A DNA stretch of 64,000 nucleotides from Anthoceros angustus. Its lineage: Eukaryota > Streptophyta > Anthocerotopsida > Anthocerotales > Anthocerotaceae. Of this stretch, positions 44,641 to 54,242 are shown in pieces; the stretch's first letter is position 1; each line of letters starts with the position of its first letter. The stretch covers positions 992,001-1,056,000 of the forward strand of contig MU008171.1 of NCBI GenBank assembly GCA_010909165.1, written 5' to 3'. The position numbers were made by a program, and so were the translations under genes. The notes under the pieces were generated by a model. That model did no database searches, had not been told where the DNA came from, and saw only the letters and a program-made list of their open reading frames with translations.

Positions 44641-46100
44641 TGCTTGCATGGTTTGTGTCTCCTCATTTATCAGCTGCTGGTGGCACGATCACGCCACCTC
44701 CAATCGAATCCATACTATCGGCCGTTTTTGGCCACCACGGAAGATGATATTTGGTGGCGGAAAGCGATTGGGAAGGATGGTCGCATGTTCCCGATTAGCA
44801 GCACCACCACCATAGTGGATTGCCCGGAGGCTCAACGGCTTGGAGGTACTTGAGGCGATCTTCACATGTTGTGCTATTTCGACTCTCACTTTGCATGACA
44901 TGTCCTTGTGCTGCTGCGATGTACACTCGTCCTCTCCCGATATGCTTGCAAACAAGCACATCATCGACATAAGGACATGGAACTTGTAATCACGTGGTGG
45001 TCCACGATAATGCACTGGGGACTTAGTGGCCCAATTGTGCTCCGCCTCTCGGCTGGGCGCCCATCGACTTTGTCATCGACTATGAAGGTACTGACTTGGC
45101 TGCTGTTTGTATCCAAGTGTGAGGATCGGCTTGTCGGAGGTCTGACGACGTCCACTTGGCAGGTAGGTATCCTGTGGGTCGATTTCATGCCTCACCTAAA
45201 CTCTGAGAGTGCCTTGGACAGCTTCTTAAAGCGCAAAGAGTCATTCATGGTACGTCCACAACTGCCCCTCCTCACCTGCTGCAGATAGAAGATCGTTACC
45301 TCCACTTGGTAATCTTTTTGCTTCTGCAGGTTTTTGAGTAGAGTGTGGCTACCATCTTCATACACACCATGCCAGGTTATGTTCTTTACAGGAGGTATCT
45401 TAGTTCATTGCCAATCAGTACAGTTTGATTGAAGCGCAGCTGCCCTTTCACATCGCGTTGGATCATCACAATCGGTGCTTAGCCTTTGTATGAGACCTAT
45501 CATGGCGCCTACATAAACATCCAGTCGGGACCACAATGTGGATCTTTTGCAGAGTGGAAGTGTGATTTTAGCATTTGCTTACCAACAAATTTGCAACTCA
45601 AAGACACTCGGTTCGGTTCTTGTTCCAATGCATGATCACCCCGAAGTGCTAAGGGGATATCTTGAAGGCTCCTTCTGCAAGTCTGAGTTCATGGTAGGAG
45701 GGAGGCTCGGCTTGCACGATTGGTGTTTTCCTCCAAATGAGTTGCAACTCATCTGTTGACCGTCTAAAGCGTGGTAAAGAAGCACCAAGTCCCTACATAC
45801 CTCCATGAAATTTGAATTGAGTGACCTTTAAGCTCAAGTGGCGGCATTCGACAAGGAAGTCGAGTTCGATTGTTTCTTTTATTTAGCTTTGAGGTATTGA
45901 GGCGAGATTATTATACTATCACTTCTCGCCTGCATATGTTCATACTATTGAGAAGCGGTTTGATCACTTTGGATATGGCGAGGCGAGATTATTATACTAT
46001 CACTTCTAGCCCTCTGTATATGTTGATACTACGAGGCGGTTTGATCTCTTTGGATATGGCGGAGTCCTTGATGACTTGGCTGCGGATAAGCGGACTCAAT
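44640..46100 (+). other. Unassigned sequence right of the polymerase exons
   Basis: Plus-strand frames at 44620-44853, 44908-45288 and 45538-45759 have reasonable composition but I recognise none. At 45899 and 45981 an 82-bp direct repeat (AGGCGAGATTATTATACTAT) is present. It may be more of the captured host region. Confidence 0.3.
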
Positions 46101-46189
46101 TGACCTGGAGCATCCCGTTATCATCCCACCATTTTTTAGTAAAGTATTTTTATCGAGTAATTATTGTTTTATTACCCAAATGGGGAATA

Positions 46190-46400
46190 ATAGAAACGGG
46201 AGTGGGAGCAGTGCATCTGAGCGGGCGGGAGCGATGAGCAGGAGCGGTGGGCGAGAATAGCGGGCGAGCAGCGGGCGAAGCAGCGGGCGAGCGGGCAGCG
46301 GGCGAAGCAGCGGGCAAGCAGCGGGCAAGCAGCGGGCGAAGCAGCGGGCAGGAATGTTGGGCGACAATGATGAGCAGGGGCGGTGGGCAGGGGCGTCAAT
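46190..46400 (+). repeat. GC-rich minisatellite near the right CACTA end
   Basis: Units of AGCGGGCGA and AGCAGCGGGC alternate over about 150 bp. Beyond it, AAAACAACGG-type motifs (46487-46600) lead to the inverted repeat. Confidence 0.85.
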
Positions 46401-46591
46401 AGTAGCAGTGAACGGAAAGAAAGAACAGGAACGGGGTTGGGGGTATGGGTTAAATATGAGTTAGGAAAAACAACGGTTCCTAAATAACACAAAACGAAAA
46501 CAACGGTGTTTCGTTGTTTTCAGCTAGGTTCGGGTGGCCGTTGTTTTTCCAACTTTTCCGTTGTTTTTTACAAACATGCGTTGTTTTCACA

Positions 46592-46621
46592 CGTTGTTTT
46601 GGATCCTCAAATGTAGTAGTG
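46592..46621 (-). repeat. Right CACTA terminal inverted repeat
   Basis: Plus strand ends AAATGTAGTAGTG, the perfect inverted match to the left end. AGA follows as the target duplication. Confidence 0.95.
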
Positions 46622-48200
46622 AGAATCTATGTACCAGGTGTGTTGTCCGTGTGCTGAAAGACATGAAGCTACGAGGGCTGAAGGTGGAGGGCTGGTCAGA
46701 CTAGGTAATTGGCTCACTTGCGTGAGAAAGGCCTTTGAGTGTCGCTTCATAGTGAGGGCGAGTTGCCCTGGTTGCCTTGGGTTGGCTGCAGCTAATCGTT
46801 TCCTGCATTCTTCGTAGGTGTGACCGGGGATTTTACAGTATCCACATATTGGTTTCCATGAAGGATTATAAGCTCCATGTCCTCTATTGCTGGGGTAAGT
46901 GCCCACGCCTCGTGTCTTGCCTCTAAAGTTGTTGCGGCCTCACCTTTGGATGCAGCGTCTGTGAAAAATGCTCTTGATGAAGATTCCCACAGCAAATGAG
47001 TGGCTGTAGTTTCCTTCTAGCCTCTTGATCGACATTGTCTTGATAACCTTGTTAATGATGAGAGGTTGTACGCCTTGTAGGGATTGACGACACCCATGAC
47101 TCGGCAAGGTGGACAAGAGAAGAGAGATCTTCTTGGATGGCCAAACTGTGGCGTAAACTTTGTCATCCGGCTCCTAAAGTGCATGGTATGTTGATCCACA
47201 GTCGTCTCGGACATTGAAGTCAGAAGAAATTTTAATAGTGTGCAGTGTGCATAATGTATTGAGGCATATATGTCGTATTTGTTTTCAAGCTTCACGGTCT
47301 CTACCGCGATTTCTTTGGGCGTTCCACGACCTCATGGATTGCATGAGGATGTTTTTAACTGTTGGTTTTATCTTCCACTCCTCTTTCTCTGCTGCGGTGG
47401 ATGCTGGTTGTGCTTTGACGAGGAGGGTTTCCGCGCCACCAACGAGGCCCATAGCTTACGTTCTTTCAAAATTTCGTAAGCGAAATTTCCAAGCAGTAAT
47501 TGTCTTGTTGGTCGAGCGGTCCTCTTTTGACATGCTGATGGAGGATGTGGCCATTGTGGTAAGTGCTATAGATTGGCTGCTTAGAGGGTGATAACTGTGT
47601 GCCTAAGTAGACATGTGGTTTCTACTTGGAGGGTGAGTAGAATTTTGTAAAGTCTGCAAGTGGTATTGGGAGCTGTTGGCCTCTAAGTGCTGCGGTTTGA
47701 ATGATGTTGTTTTGAAATTCTCCAATTTCGGTGTTGGAGGCAAGATGTAGAGGTTGTCCGGGTGAGCACAGCACTTTGAGGAGGCGGTTTTGCAGAGGTT
47801 TTGTAATGCATATTATGGATTCCTTAACTTGTCTTTGGATCAATTGGGGTGTGCCGTCAATCGTAGTTGTAAACCGCCTGATCATTGTGTGTTGTTTGGT
47901 ACCTTTTATTGTGTGTAGAGAAAGAGAGGTGTACGTATGCCCAATCATAGTCACGTGGGTCAACAAAGCCTCTCAAGTATAGTTCTTCAGCAATTACAAG
48001 AAGCACGGAGCGGTCCGGATCGGGCATAGTGCCATAGGTTTCCTTCGCTTCCTTGGTGGCACTCTCTGGCTTCTTTGAATTTCAGGGTTTGAGCAATTCT
48101 ATTTGCTCTTGAACCTCTGTTGCCTCTGCGTAAGCCCGGCATGCTTATAGATATTTATGTCTCATTGTTATGTCTGTAGATATCGTGCGGTGGCGCCTGC
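46622..48200 (-). pseudogene. Copia-3 gag, zinc knuckle and start of protease
   Basis: The minus strand from about 47966 gives gag-like frames (IICITKPLQNRLL; then LLKFLLTSMSETTVDQHT at about 47240). These are followed by a glycine-rich stretch and the knuckle CGYCKIPGHTYEEC (about 46845-46804), QLALTMKRHSKAF and WYIDS at the CACTA border. Gag is frameshifted several times. The order and sequence mirror copia-1. Confidence 0.8.
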
Positions 48201-48209
48201 TCGATACCA
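48201..48209 (-). promoter_or_regulatory. Copia-3 primer binding site
   Basis: Minus strand reads TGGTATCGAGCAGGC directly after the LTR. As in copia-2 and copia-4 it lacks the A of CAG relative to the usual TGGTATCAGAGC. Confidence 0.8.
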
Positions 48210-48398
48210 TGTGAAGGTCGCATATGGACCGGGATCGATTGTTCAAGAATGGATTGAATAATAAGCATGGCGAGGCGGTGCTCAAATACACAAGGGCTGT
48301 GCCCAAGCGTCATGTGTTGTAACCGTCACGTGACGTTTCGTTATGTGCCTATTAAGTTACGCTTTATGTGAATCGTGCCTAAGGGCTAGGGTGCTACA
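48210..48398 (-). repeat. 5' LTR of copia-3
   Basis: 189 bp, TGTAGCACCC at the minus-strand start (48398) and CACA before the primer binding site. The 3' LTR was not found at the left end of the element. Confidence 0.75.
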
Positions 48399-48403
48399 TC
48401 GTT

Positions 48404-48540
48404 AACACGGCACCGAGACGCCATTTCTTTAATTGGCAAGTTGAATGTGTGTAGTTCTACGATCTTGTCTCTCTCAAATTGCACGTGCTATGGGCAGCTG
48501 CCCACTCCAATCCACGCTTGTAGGCCGGACTCTTGGTTTC
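48404..48540 (-). pseudogene. Germin-like gene start remnant
   Basis: This matches the first codons and leader of germin copies A and B. CGGCACCGAGACGCCATT here resembles CGGCACCGGACGCCATT at 24115, and TTAATTGGCAAGTTGAA and GGGCAGCTGCCC also have counterparts. Coding sequence would continue to the left but is cut off after about 15 bp by the copia-3 LTR. The germin family once extended to this position. Confidence 0.75.
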
Positions 48541-48659
48541 GAGACAAGGAAGTGCTAGCTTTTGATGTGGAGTTTGTGGCGGCGTCTGAGGCGAGCTTCC
48601 AAGCATTTGAGCAAGGATGGGAAAGATGATGACACACTCGCAACTTTGCGAAGCACGGA

Positions 48660-48844
48660 TTTCAAGGCGAGGAACGCAGGCGGTGAAGTGGCACCGCTGG
48701 AGCGACGGAGGTTCCGGCACGGATCCCACCACTCCCCGTGATGCATCACAGTGCGATGGATCCGCTGGCGGGATTGAGAGCAACGGCGGGGTCTCGTGCT
48801 CACGCAAATTCCGTGATCTACGATCTTGAGGCGGCGTGGAAGTG
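48660..48844 (+). pseudogene. SGNH/PC-esterase-like gene, left part, split by copia-4
   Basis: The frame reads GEVAPLERRRF and, near the end, ANSVIYDLEAAWK. The last codon is completed only beyond the element at 54243. Together with the right part it forms a continuous exon with a GDSN nucleophile motif. This left part is duplicated at 49868-50051, where the copy reads MHPTVRWIRGEIESNG more cleanly. The 5' end of the gene is not identified; the sequence between 48540 and 48660 is unassigned. Confidence 0.7.
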
Positions 48845-49076
48845 TATTGGGATTTACATTCGGTAATCATGCGGTTGAAGCATGTTACAAATGTAGTTCC
48901 GGTAGTTAGCATTTCCGATTAGAGCAGTTAGAACGATTACCACTCCTATGCTATTTAAGAACATGATGTTACCTTACTTGATAATCAATGACAACTGCTC
49001 TTCGTAGATTACATGCTCTCTCTTGCCATCTCCTGTGATCCACGGATAGCATAATGCACTATCGCTAATAGCATTA
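48845..49076 (+). repeat. Copia-4 LTR, left outer copy
   Basis: 232 bp, starting TATTGGGATTTAC and ending AATAGCATTA. The usual TG..CA ends are replaced by TA..TA. Compared with the right LTR, nearly every CAG/CTG site is altered, for example CCACGGATAG against CCACAGATAG and AACGATTACC against AACAGTTACC. The primer binding site TGGTATCGAGC follows at 49077. Confidence 0.92.
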
Positions 49077-50051
49077 TGGTATCGAGCCCGATCGATTTTT
49101 GGATGTTGATCGCGAGGAGCGCAAGTGAGTGGCATCATTCGCGAGGAAAATGGCGAAGAGAAAAGGCGTGGTCTCATCCTCGCCGCCTCTCTGTGCCCAG
49201 TTGTCAAGGCGAAGAGCGATTGGGCGCTCACATCACGACCTAACAAGATTGAGAGAGTCCACTCCTTGCTCAACGATATGACCTCGAGCTCCTGTGGAGT
49301 AATTGTTTGAGCAAGAAGATTTCTCAAGGATCGAAGGCTGCCGGCGTGACACAAGCAAACCCCAAGAAGACGACTCGCCTTCGTCTTCAACTCGTGAACT
49401 CCGGCCAGCGCGCAAATGCTCGATCGACTTGATCAAGAAAATGTCCGGAAGCCTCCAGTTCTTGACATCATCGCAACTTCATCCGTAAAGACTCTTCAAT
49501 CCACGGTGCTTCCGGCGGAAGCTCTTCTCATTAAGAGCGGACATTACTCAAGCTTATGCAAGATGTCTCGACTCGTATCTGTGAGGATGAAGTGTATGAT
49601 CTTTCCTTTCTGCTTGAGCCTCAGAGTACTGAGTGGGATTTTTCTCCGCAGCCCTCTTGTATAGAACTAGTGGTTTTCTTCAAGCTCCTGCGGCCATGGC
49701 AAATCCAAAGACCTTTAGCTCCTCTTAAAATAGAATTCGGAGATAAAGATAGGTTCAATGGTGTTGACTACAACATCGGGCATTAAGGCGACCCGGATCC
49801 TAGAAGAGCATGAGCTTATGCAGTTGCGGATGGGTTAGACCCAAGGTAAAAGCTCCAGCTAGAAGTCTTGATCAAGCGAGGAACGCAGGCGGTGAAGTGG
49901 CACCGCTGGAGCGACGGAGGTTCCGAAGCTGGATCCCACCACTCCCCGTGATGCATCCCACAGTGCGATGGATCCGTGGCGAGATTGAGAGCAACGGCCA
50001 CCGTGCTCACGCAAATTCCGTGATCTACGATCTTGAGGCGGCGTGGAAGTG

Positions 50052-50280
50052 TATTGGGATTTACATTCGGTAATCATGCGGTTGAAGCATGTTACAAATG
50101 TAGTTCGGTAGTTAGCATTTCCGCTAGAATGCTTAGAAGCTTACCACTCCTATGCTATTTAAGAACATGATGTTACCTTACTTGATAATCAATGACAACT
50201 GCTCTTCCGTAGATTACATGCTCTCTCTTGCCATCTCCTGTGATCCACGATAGCATAATGCACTATCGCTAATAGCATTA
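50052..50280 (+). repeat. Copia-4 LTR, internal duplicate copy
   Basis: 229 bp, the middle of the three LTRs, preceded by duplicated host exon ending in AAGTG and followed by the primer binding site TGGTATCGAGCCCGATCC at 50281. Confidence 0.92.
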
Positions 50281-50889
50281 TGGTATCGAGCCCGATCCGA
50301 TTTTTGGATGTTGATCGCGAGGAGCGCAAGCGCAAGTGAGTGGCATCATTCGCGAGGAAAATGGCGAAGAGAAAAGGCGTGGTCTCATCCTCGCCGCCCT
50401 CTCTTGTGCCCAGTTGTCAAGGCGAAGAGCGATTGGAGCGCTCCACATCACAGCCTAACAAGATTGAGAGAGTCCACTCCTTGCTCAACGATAACAGCCT
50501 CGAGCTCCCAGGAGTAATTGTTTGAGCGGCAAGAAGATTTCTCAAGGATCAGAAGGCTGCCAGCATTGACACAAGCAAACCCCAAGAAGACGACTCAGCA
50601 CAGCTTCGTCTTCAACTCGCTGAACTCCAGCAATGCGCAAATGCTCAGTCTGACTTGATCAAGAAAATGTCTGGAAGCCTCCACATTCTTGACATCATCT
50701 CGCAACTTCATCCGTAAAGACTCTTCAATCCACGGTGCTTCCGGAAGCTCTTCTCATTAAGAGACATTACTCAAGCTTATGCAAGATGTCTACTTATTCG
50801 AGAGGATGAAGTGTATGATCTTTCCTTTCTGCTTGAGCCTCAGAGTACTGAGTGGGATTTTTCTCCGCAGCCCTCTTGTATAGAACTAG

Positions 50890-51660
50890 CCGCTTTTTCT
50901 TCAACCGTACCATGGCAAATCCAAAGACCTTTAGCTCCTCTTAAAATAGAATTCGGAGATAAAGATAGGTTCAATGGTGTTGACTACAACATCTGGGCAT
51001 TAAGACTGACCCAGATCCTAGAAGAGCATGAGCTTATGCAGATTGCAGATGGGTTAGACCCAAAGGTAAAAGCTCCCGCTAGAAGTGCTGATCAACAGCT
51101 TGAGTGGGAACGCAAAGATAGACGCACTAGGTCTATTCTTATTTACGCCTGGATAGAAACATGATCCCTCACACCATAGGAGCTGTCAATCTGCTGATGT
51201 GTGGAAGGTGTTTAAGCGGATGCAGGGATAAGAGCTCGGCATCCCTAGTACAGCGTATAGGGATTTTTCAACGAGGATGAAGGACGAGGAGCTTGTCGAG
51301 CTTACATCAACAAGTTTTGGACTTGTAGAGCCAATTTGGCCTCTGTGGAAACACCCTCACCGAGGTACAACTGTCGAGCCTCGCTCGAGCTATCAAAATT
51401 TTGTTGGAAGCCGAATGCAACCATTCGTGCGGCGGTCAAGCGTGGTCAGGCGGATACGACATTACTCTCGAAGAAGTTTTGGGTGCACTCCTCTTAAGAG
51501 CGTGCACATGGTCTTCACAAGACACGTGGAGCCACTACAAGCAACACGAAGGTGTTATTTTCTTCAAGAGGCGAGGCGAGGAGGTCGAGGTTTTCATTCT
51601 CGGGACAAAGGTTCCCCAACACTCGGAAGAAGTCTCTTACATGGCGGTGTAATTGTAAGA
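50890..51660 (+). pseudogene. Copia-4 gag
   Basis: The frame 50811-51164 reads RPLAPLKIEFGDKDRFNGVDY, then RLTQILEEHELMQIADGLDP, a copia-type gag N-terminus. A stop (TGA) ends it after WIET. Further gag (LSKKFWVHSS, then a Gly/Arg-rich stretch and GHFEKDCRKK with part of the knuckle) follows in changing frames to about 51700. A cleaner second copy of the 3' part lies at 52280-52540 (CHWCKIPGHFEKDC). Confidence 0.82.
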
Positions 51661-53105
51661 ATCTGGGCACTTTGAGAAAGACTGCAGGAAAAAGAGAGCT
51701 GGAGAGCCTCGTAGGGATTCTCCCCCAGCTAAAAGCAACCTATCTGTCAAAGCTAAGCAGCCCACCATTTTAGCAGTTTGTCTTTCATCTGTTCAAACCT
51801 CTTTTGATACCTGGTTCCTAGATTCAGGGGCAACCAGCCACATCTGCTTTGATAGAAAGTCTTTCAGTCACTTCACTCTAGCAGCAGATGACAAGCAATT
51901 TGTGCTTTTGGGAGACGACAGCGATCTTTCCATTAAGGGTTCAGGTACAGTTACTATAGAATTACCAACCCTTGTGAAATGGCTACTAAGCCATATAGGC
52001 AGGCTGTGGGGTCACTCATTTACTTGTCAAACTGGACCCGACGATATATGAGGAAATTGTAAAGTCATCGGCCGGTTTTCTAGAAAACCAGGCCTTGCTC
52101 ACTTTGGGCCAGAAGAGGATTTTCGATATTTGAAAGGTACTTCAAGGAAGGATTGCGGTTTTGTAGGCATAAGGATGGTCTTCAACTCACGACCCTCTGC
52201 GATCACAAGGGCGGTGACCAGACACGGGAAGAGTGTGGCATATTGCATGTTTCTTGGAGCATCTCCGATATCTTGGTCTTCTAAGAAGTTTTGGGTGCAC
52301 TCCTCTCTTAAGAGCGTGCACATGGTCTTCACAAGACACGTGGAGCCACTACAAGCAACACGAAGGTGTTATTTTCTTCAAGAGGCAGAGGCGGCTTTCG
52401 TGGACGAGGCAGAGGTCGAGGTTTTTCATTCTCAGGACAGCAGCAAAGGTTCCCCAACACTCAGAAGAAGTCTCTTACATGTCACTGGTGTAAGATACCG
52501 GGGCACTTTGAGAAAGACTGCAGGAAAAAGAGAGCTGGAGAGCCTCGTAGGGATTCTCCCCCAGCTGAAAGCAACCTATCTGTCAAAGCTAAGCAGCCCA
52601 CCATTTTAGCAGTTTGTCTTTCATCTGTTCAAGCCTCTTTTGATACAGTTTCCTAGATTCGAGGCAACCACCACATCCGCTTTGATAGAAAGTCTTCACC
52701 ACTTCACTCTAGCGGCGGATGACAAGCAATTTGTGCTTTTGGGAGGCAATGATCTTTCCATTAAGGGTTGGCTATTACTATAGAATTACCAACCTTGTGA
52801 AATGGCTACTAAGCCATATAGGCGGTCAGGGTCACTCATTTACTTGTCAAACCGGACCCGACTGATATAACGAGAAGTAGGTCTTGTCGGCCGGTTTTCT
52901 AGAAAACCAGGCCTTGCTCAACGGGCGGTGAAGAGGATTTTCGATATTTGAAAGGTACTTCAAGGAAGGGATTGCGGTTTAGTAGGCATAAGGATGGTCT
53001 TCAACTCACGACCCTCTGCGATGCGGTGTGACCCCAGACACGGGAAGAGTGTGGCAGCATATTGCATGTTTCTTGGAGCATCTCCGATATCTTGGTCTTC
53101 TAAGA
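51471..53105 (+). repeat. Tandem duplication (0.8-kb unit) creating an RNase H-gag fusion junction
   Basis: AAGAAGTTTTGGGTGCACTCC occurs at 51471 (gag context) and 52283. At 52283 the preceding text is RNase H (ISWSSKK) and the following text is gag (FWVHSS). The genuine RNase H continuation (SWSSKKLNTICLSS) appears at 53102. Unit length is 812-819 bp, with TCTAAGAAG shared at the junction. Confidence 0.92.
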
Positions 53106-53430
53106 AGCTGAACACCATCTGTCTATCATCTACGGAGGTAGAGTATGGGGCCATGACACAGGTTGCCAAGGAAGTCAGCTTATGGGTCAGAAGTTTCTTG
53201 ACAGGCCTACGACAACTCCAACCAGGCCCTACTCAATTGTGGTGCGACAACCAGTCAGCTATTGCCTTGTCCAAAAATCCTGTATTTCATGCGAGATCAA
53301 AACACATAGAGATCTCTCATCATTTTATAAGCGGGTTGTGGACAGCAAGGAGGTAAGTGTGTCTTATGTTCCTACTAGTGAAAATCTGCAGACTTGCTTA
53401 CGAAGGCCTTGACCAAGGCAGTTCATGAGA
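51780..53430 (+). pseudogene. Copia-4 protease and RNase H blocks
   Basis: The protease active site FLDSGATSHICF is clear at about 51817 and damaged in the second copy at about 52655. RNase H is read at 52160-52285 (VFNSRPSAI, LGASPISWSSKK) and complete at 52994-53356 (NTICLSSTEVEYGAMTQVAK, LWCDNQSAIALSKNPVFH, KHIEISHHFI). The end at about 53340-53415 (VSYVPTSENL, then DLLTKAL-like sequence in another frame) is typical of copia. No integrase core or YVDD box is present. Confidence 0.87.
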
Positions 53431-53781
53431 AACATGTCATTGCTATAGGTGTGTGTGATATTCCTTGAAAAGGAGGAAAAGCTCACTAGAATTTTCCTAC
53501 TCTTGTCACCCAATGGGAGCTAATCACTAGAATTTTCCTTCTCTTCTCCTTTGGTTGTTTTGAGTCCTTTTGTACCTTGCTTCACCTCGACCTTTAGAGT
53601 TTCCTGTAAGTACACATATTCTTGTACATCCGAGACAACAAAGGCCACTATGGAGCTTGAAGTCCAATCATGTAGAAGAGGATTGGGCGACAATGGCGAA
53701 CATCTGGAACTGAATCGAGGAGCGCAAGCGCAAGACCGTGAAGATGTTCTCTTTCTATTAATGTTTTCCTTGACGTAATCA

Positions 53782-53966
53782 GAGACTCATGTCACGTGCA
53801 CATGTGATTATGAACTCAAGCATGAGGAATCATTCCTTTTTAGCTTCAGGGCTTGAATGCCATTAGCTACAAGAGAGACTCATGTCCTGGTGCACATGTG
53901 ATTATGAACTCAAGCATGAGGAATCATTCCTTTTTAGCTTCAGGGCTTGAATGCCATTAGCTACAA
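53782..53966 (+). repeat. 92-bp tandem duplication before the copia-4 3' LTR
   Basis: GAGACTCATGTC.TGCACATG through GCCATTAGCTACAA occurs twice, at 53782 and 53874. The second copy has CCTGGTGC where the first has ACGTGC, again a difference at a CTG site. Confidence 0.93.
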
Positions 53967-54001
53967 GTTCTAGTATGTACAGTTCTATTCCAAATGCTCA
54001 C

Positions 54002-54242
54002 TAAGTGGGAGTATTGGGATTTACAGGTAATCATCTAGTTGAAGCATGTTACAAATGTAATTCCGGTAGTTAGCCTTTCCAGTTAGAACAGTTAGAACAG
54101 TTACCACTCCTGTGCTATTTAAGAACCTGATGTTACCTTACTTGATAATCAATGACAAATCTGTTCTTCTCTAGATTCTGTGCTCTCTTGCCATATCCTG
54201 TGATCCACAGATAGCATAATGCAGCTATCGCTAATAGCATTA
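54002..54242 (+). repeat. Copia-4 polypurine tract and right outer LTR
   Basis: TAAGTGGGAG (54002-54011) precedes the LTR at 54012-54242. This LTR keeps intact CAG/CTG triplets. The target duplication AAGTG follows at 54243. Confidence 0.92.

Larger units (their letters stand above)
30309..46621. mobile_element. 16.3-kb CACTA (En/Spm-type) transposon carrying DNA polymerase alpha exons
   Basis: Both ends start CACTACTACATTTGAGGATC read inwards, and the inverted repeat is perfect over 30 bp (30309-30338 and 46592-46621). The flanking trinucleotides are GGA on the left and AGA on the right, a 3-bp target duplication with one difference, as expected for CACTA. Subterminal AAAACAACG motifs recur near both ends. 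The minus strand of the left third encodes tnp2-like transposase remnants. The right half holds, on the plus strand, exons and introns of a host DNA polymerase alpha gene. It is non-autonomous as read, because the transposase is broken. Confidence 0.93.
29640..48398 (-). mobile_element. Copia-3: minus-strand Ty1/copia split by a CACTA element
   Basis: Reading the minus strand: 5' LTR (48398-48210), primer binding site (48209-48201), gag, zinc knuckle (about 46.8 kb), then WYIDS at 46622-46640. The CACTA element (46621-30309) interrupts, after which the protease continues with GAS..DMTPHREYF from 30308. The integrase zinc-binding domain (YLWHARLGHM, about 29965) follows. The element is lost before the integrase core. 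It belongs to the copia-1 family (near-identical knuckle and QLALTMKRHSKAF). The left boundary is uncertain. Confidence 0.82.
48672..51070 (+). repeat. Tandem duplication (1.2-kb unit) of host exon plus copia-4 5' end
   Basis: Unit 1 runs from about 48672 to 49868 and unit 2 from 49868 to about 51070. The LTR starts are 1207 bp apart. At the junction, gag sequence (AGAAGTCTTGATCAA) switches to host sequence (GCGAGGAACGC), with a short TCAAG homology to the host side (TTTCAAGGCGAGG). Because host DNA is included, the duplication happened after the insertion, or it is an assembly error. Confidence 0.9.
48845..54242 (+). mobile_element. Copia-4: Ty1/copia element with three LTRs, internal deletion and two tandem duplications
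   Basis: LTRs lie at 48845-49076, 50052-50280 and 54012-54242. The outer pair is flanked by the same 5-bp AAGTG (48840-48844 and 54243-54247), which fixes the insertion limits. Between them are gag, knuckle, protease (FLDSGATSHICF, about 51817) and RNase H. The integrase and most of the reverse transcriptase are missing: the protease region runs into MATKPYRQAVGSLIYLSN at about 51980. A ~1.2-kb segment (host exon, LTR, leader and gag start) and a ~0.8-kb segment (gag to RNase H) are each present twice in tandem. It is a non-autonomous remnant. Confidence 0.9.

Noticed and set aside
48845-54242. Repeat-induced or methylation-driven C to T mutation as the cause of copy differences
   Set aside because: The main change is A to G or loss of a base within CAG/CTG, not C to T; only isolated cases such as the TAG at 19075 would fit deamination.
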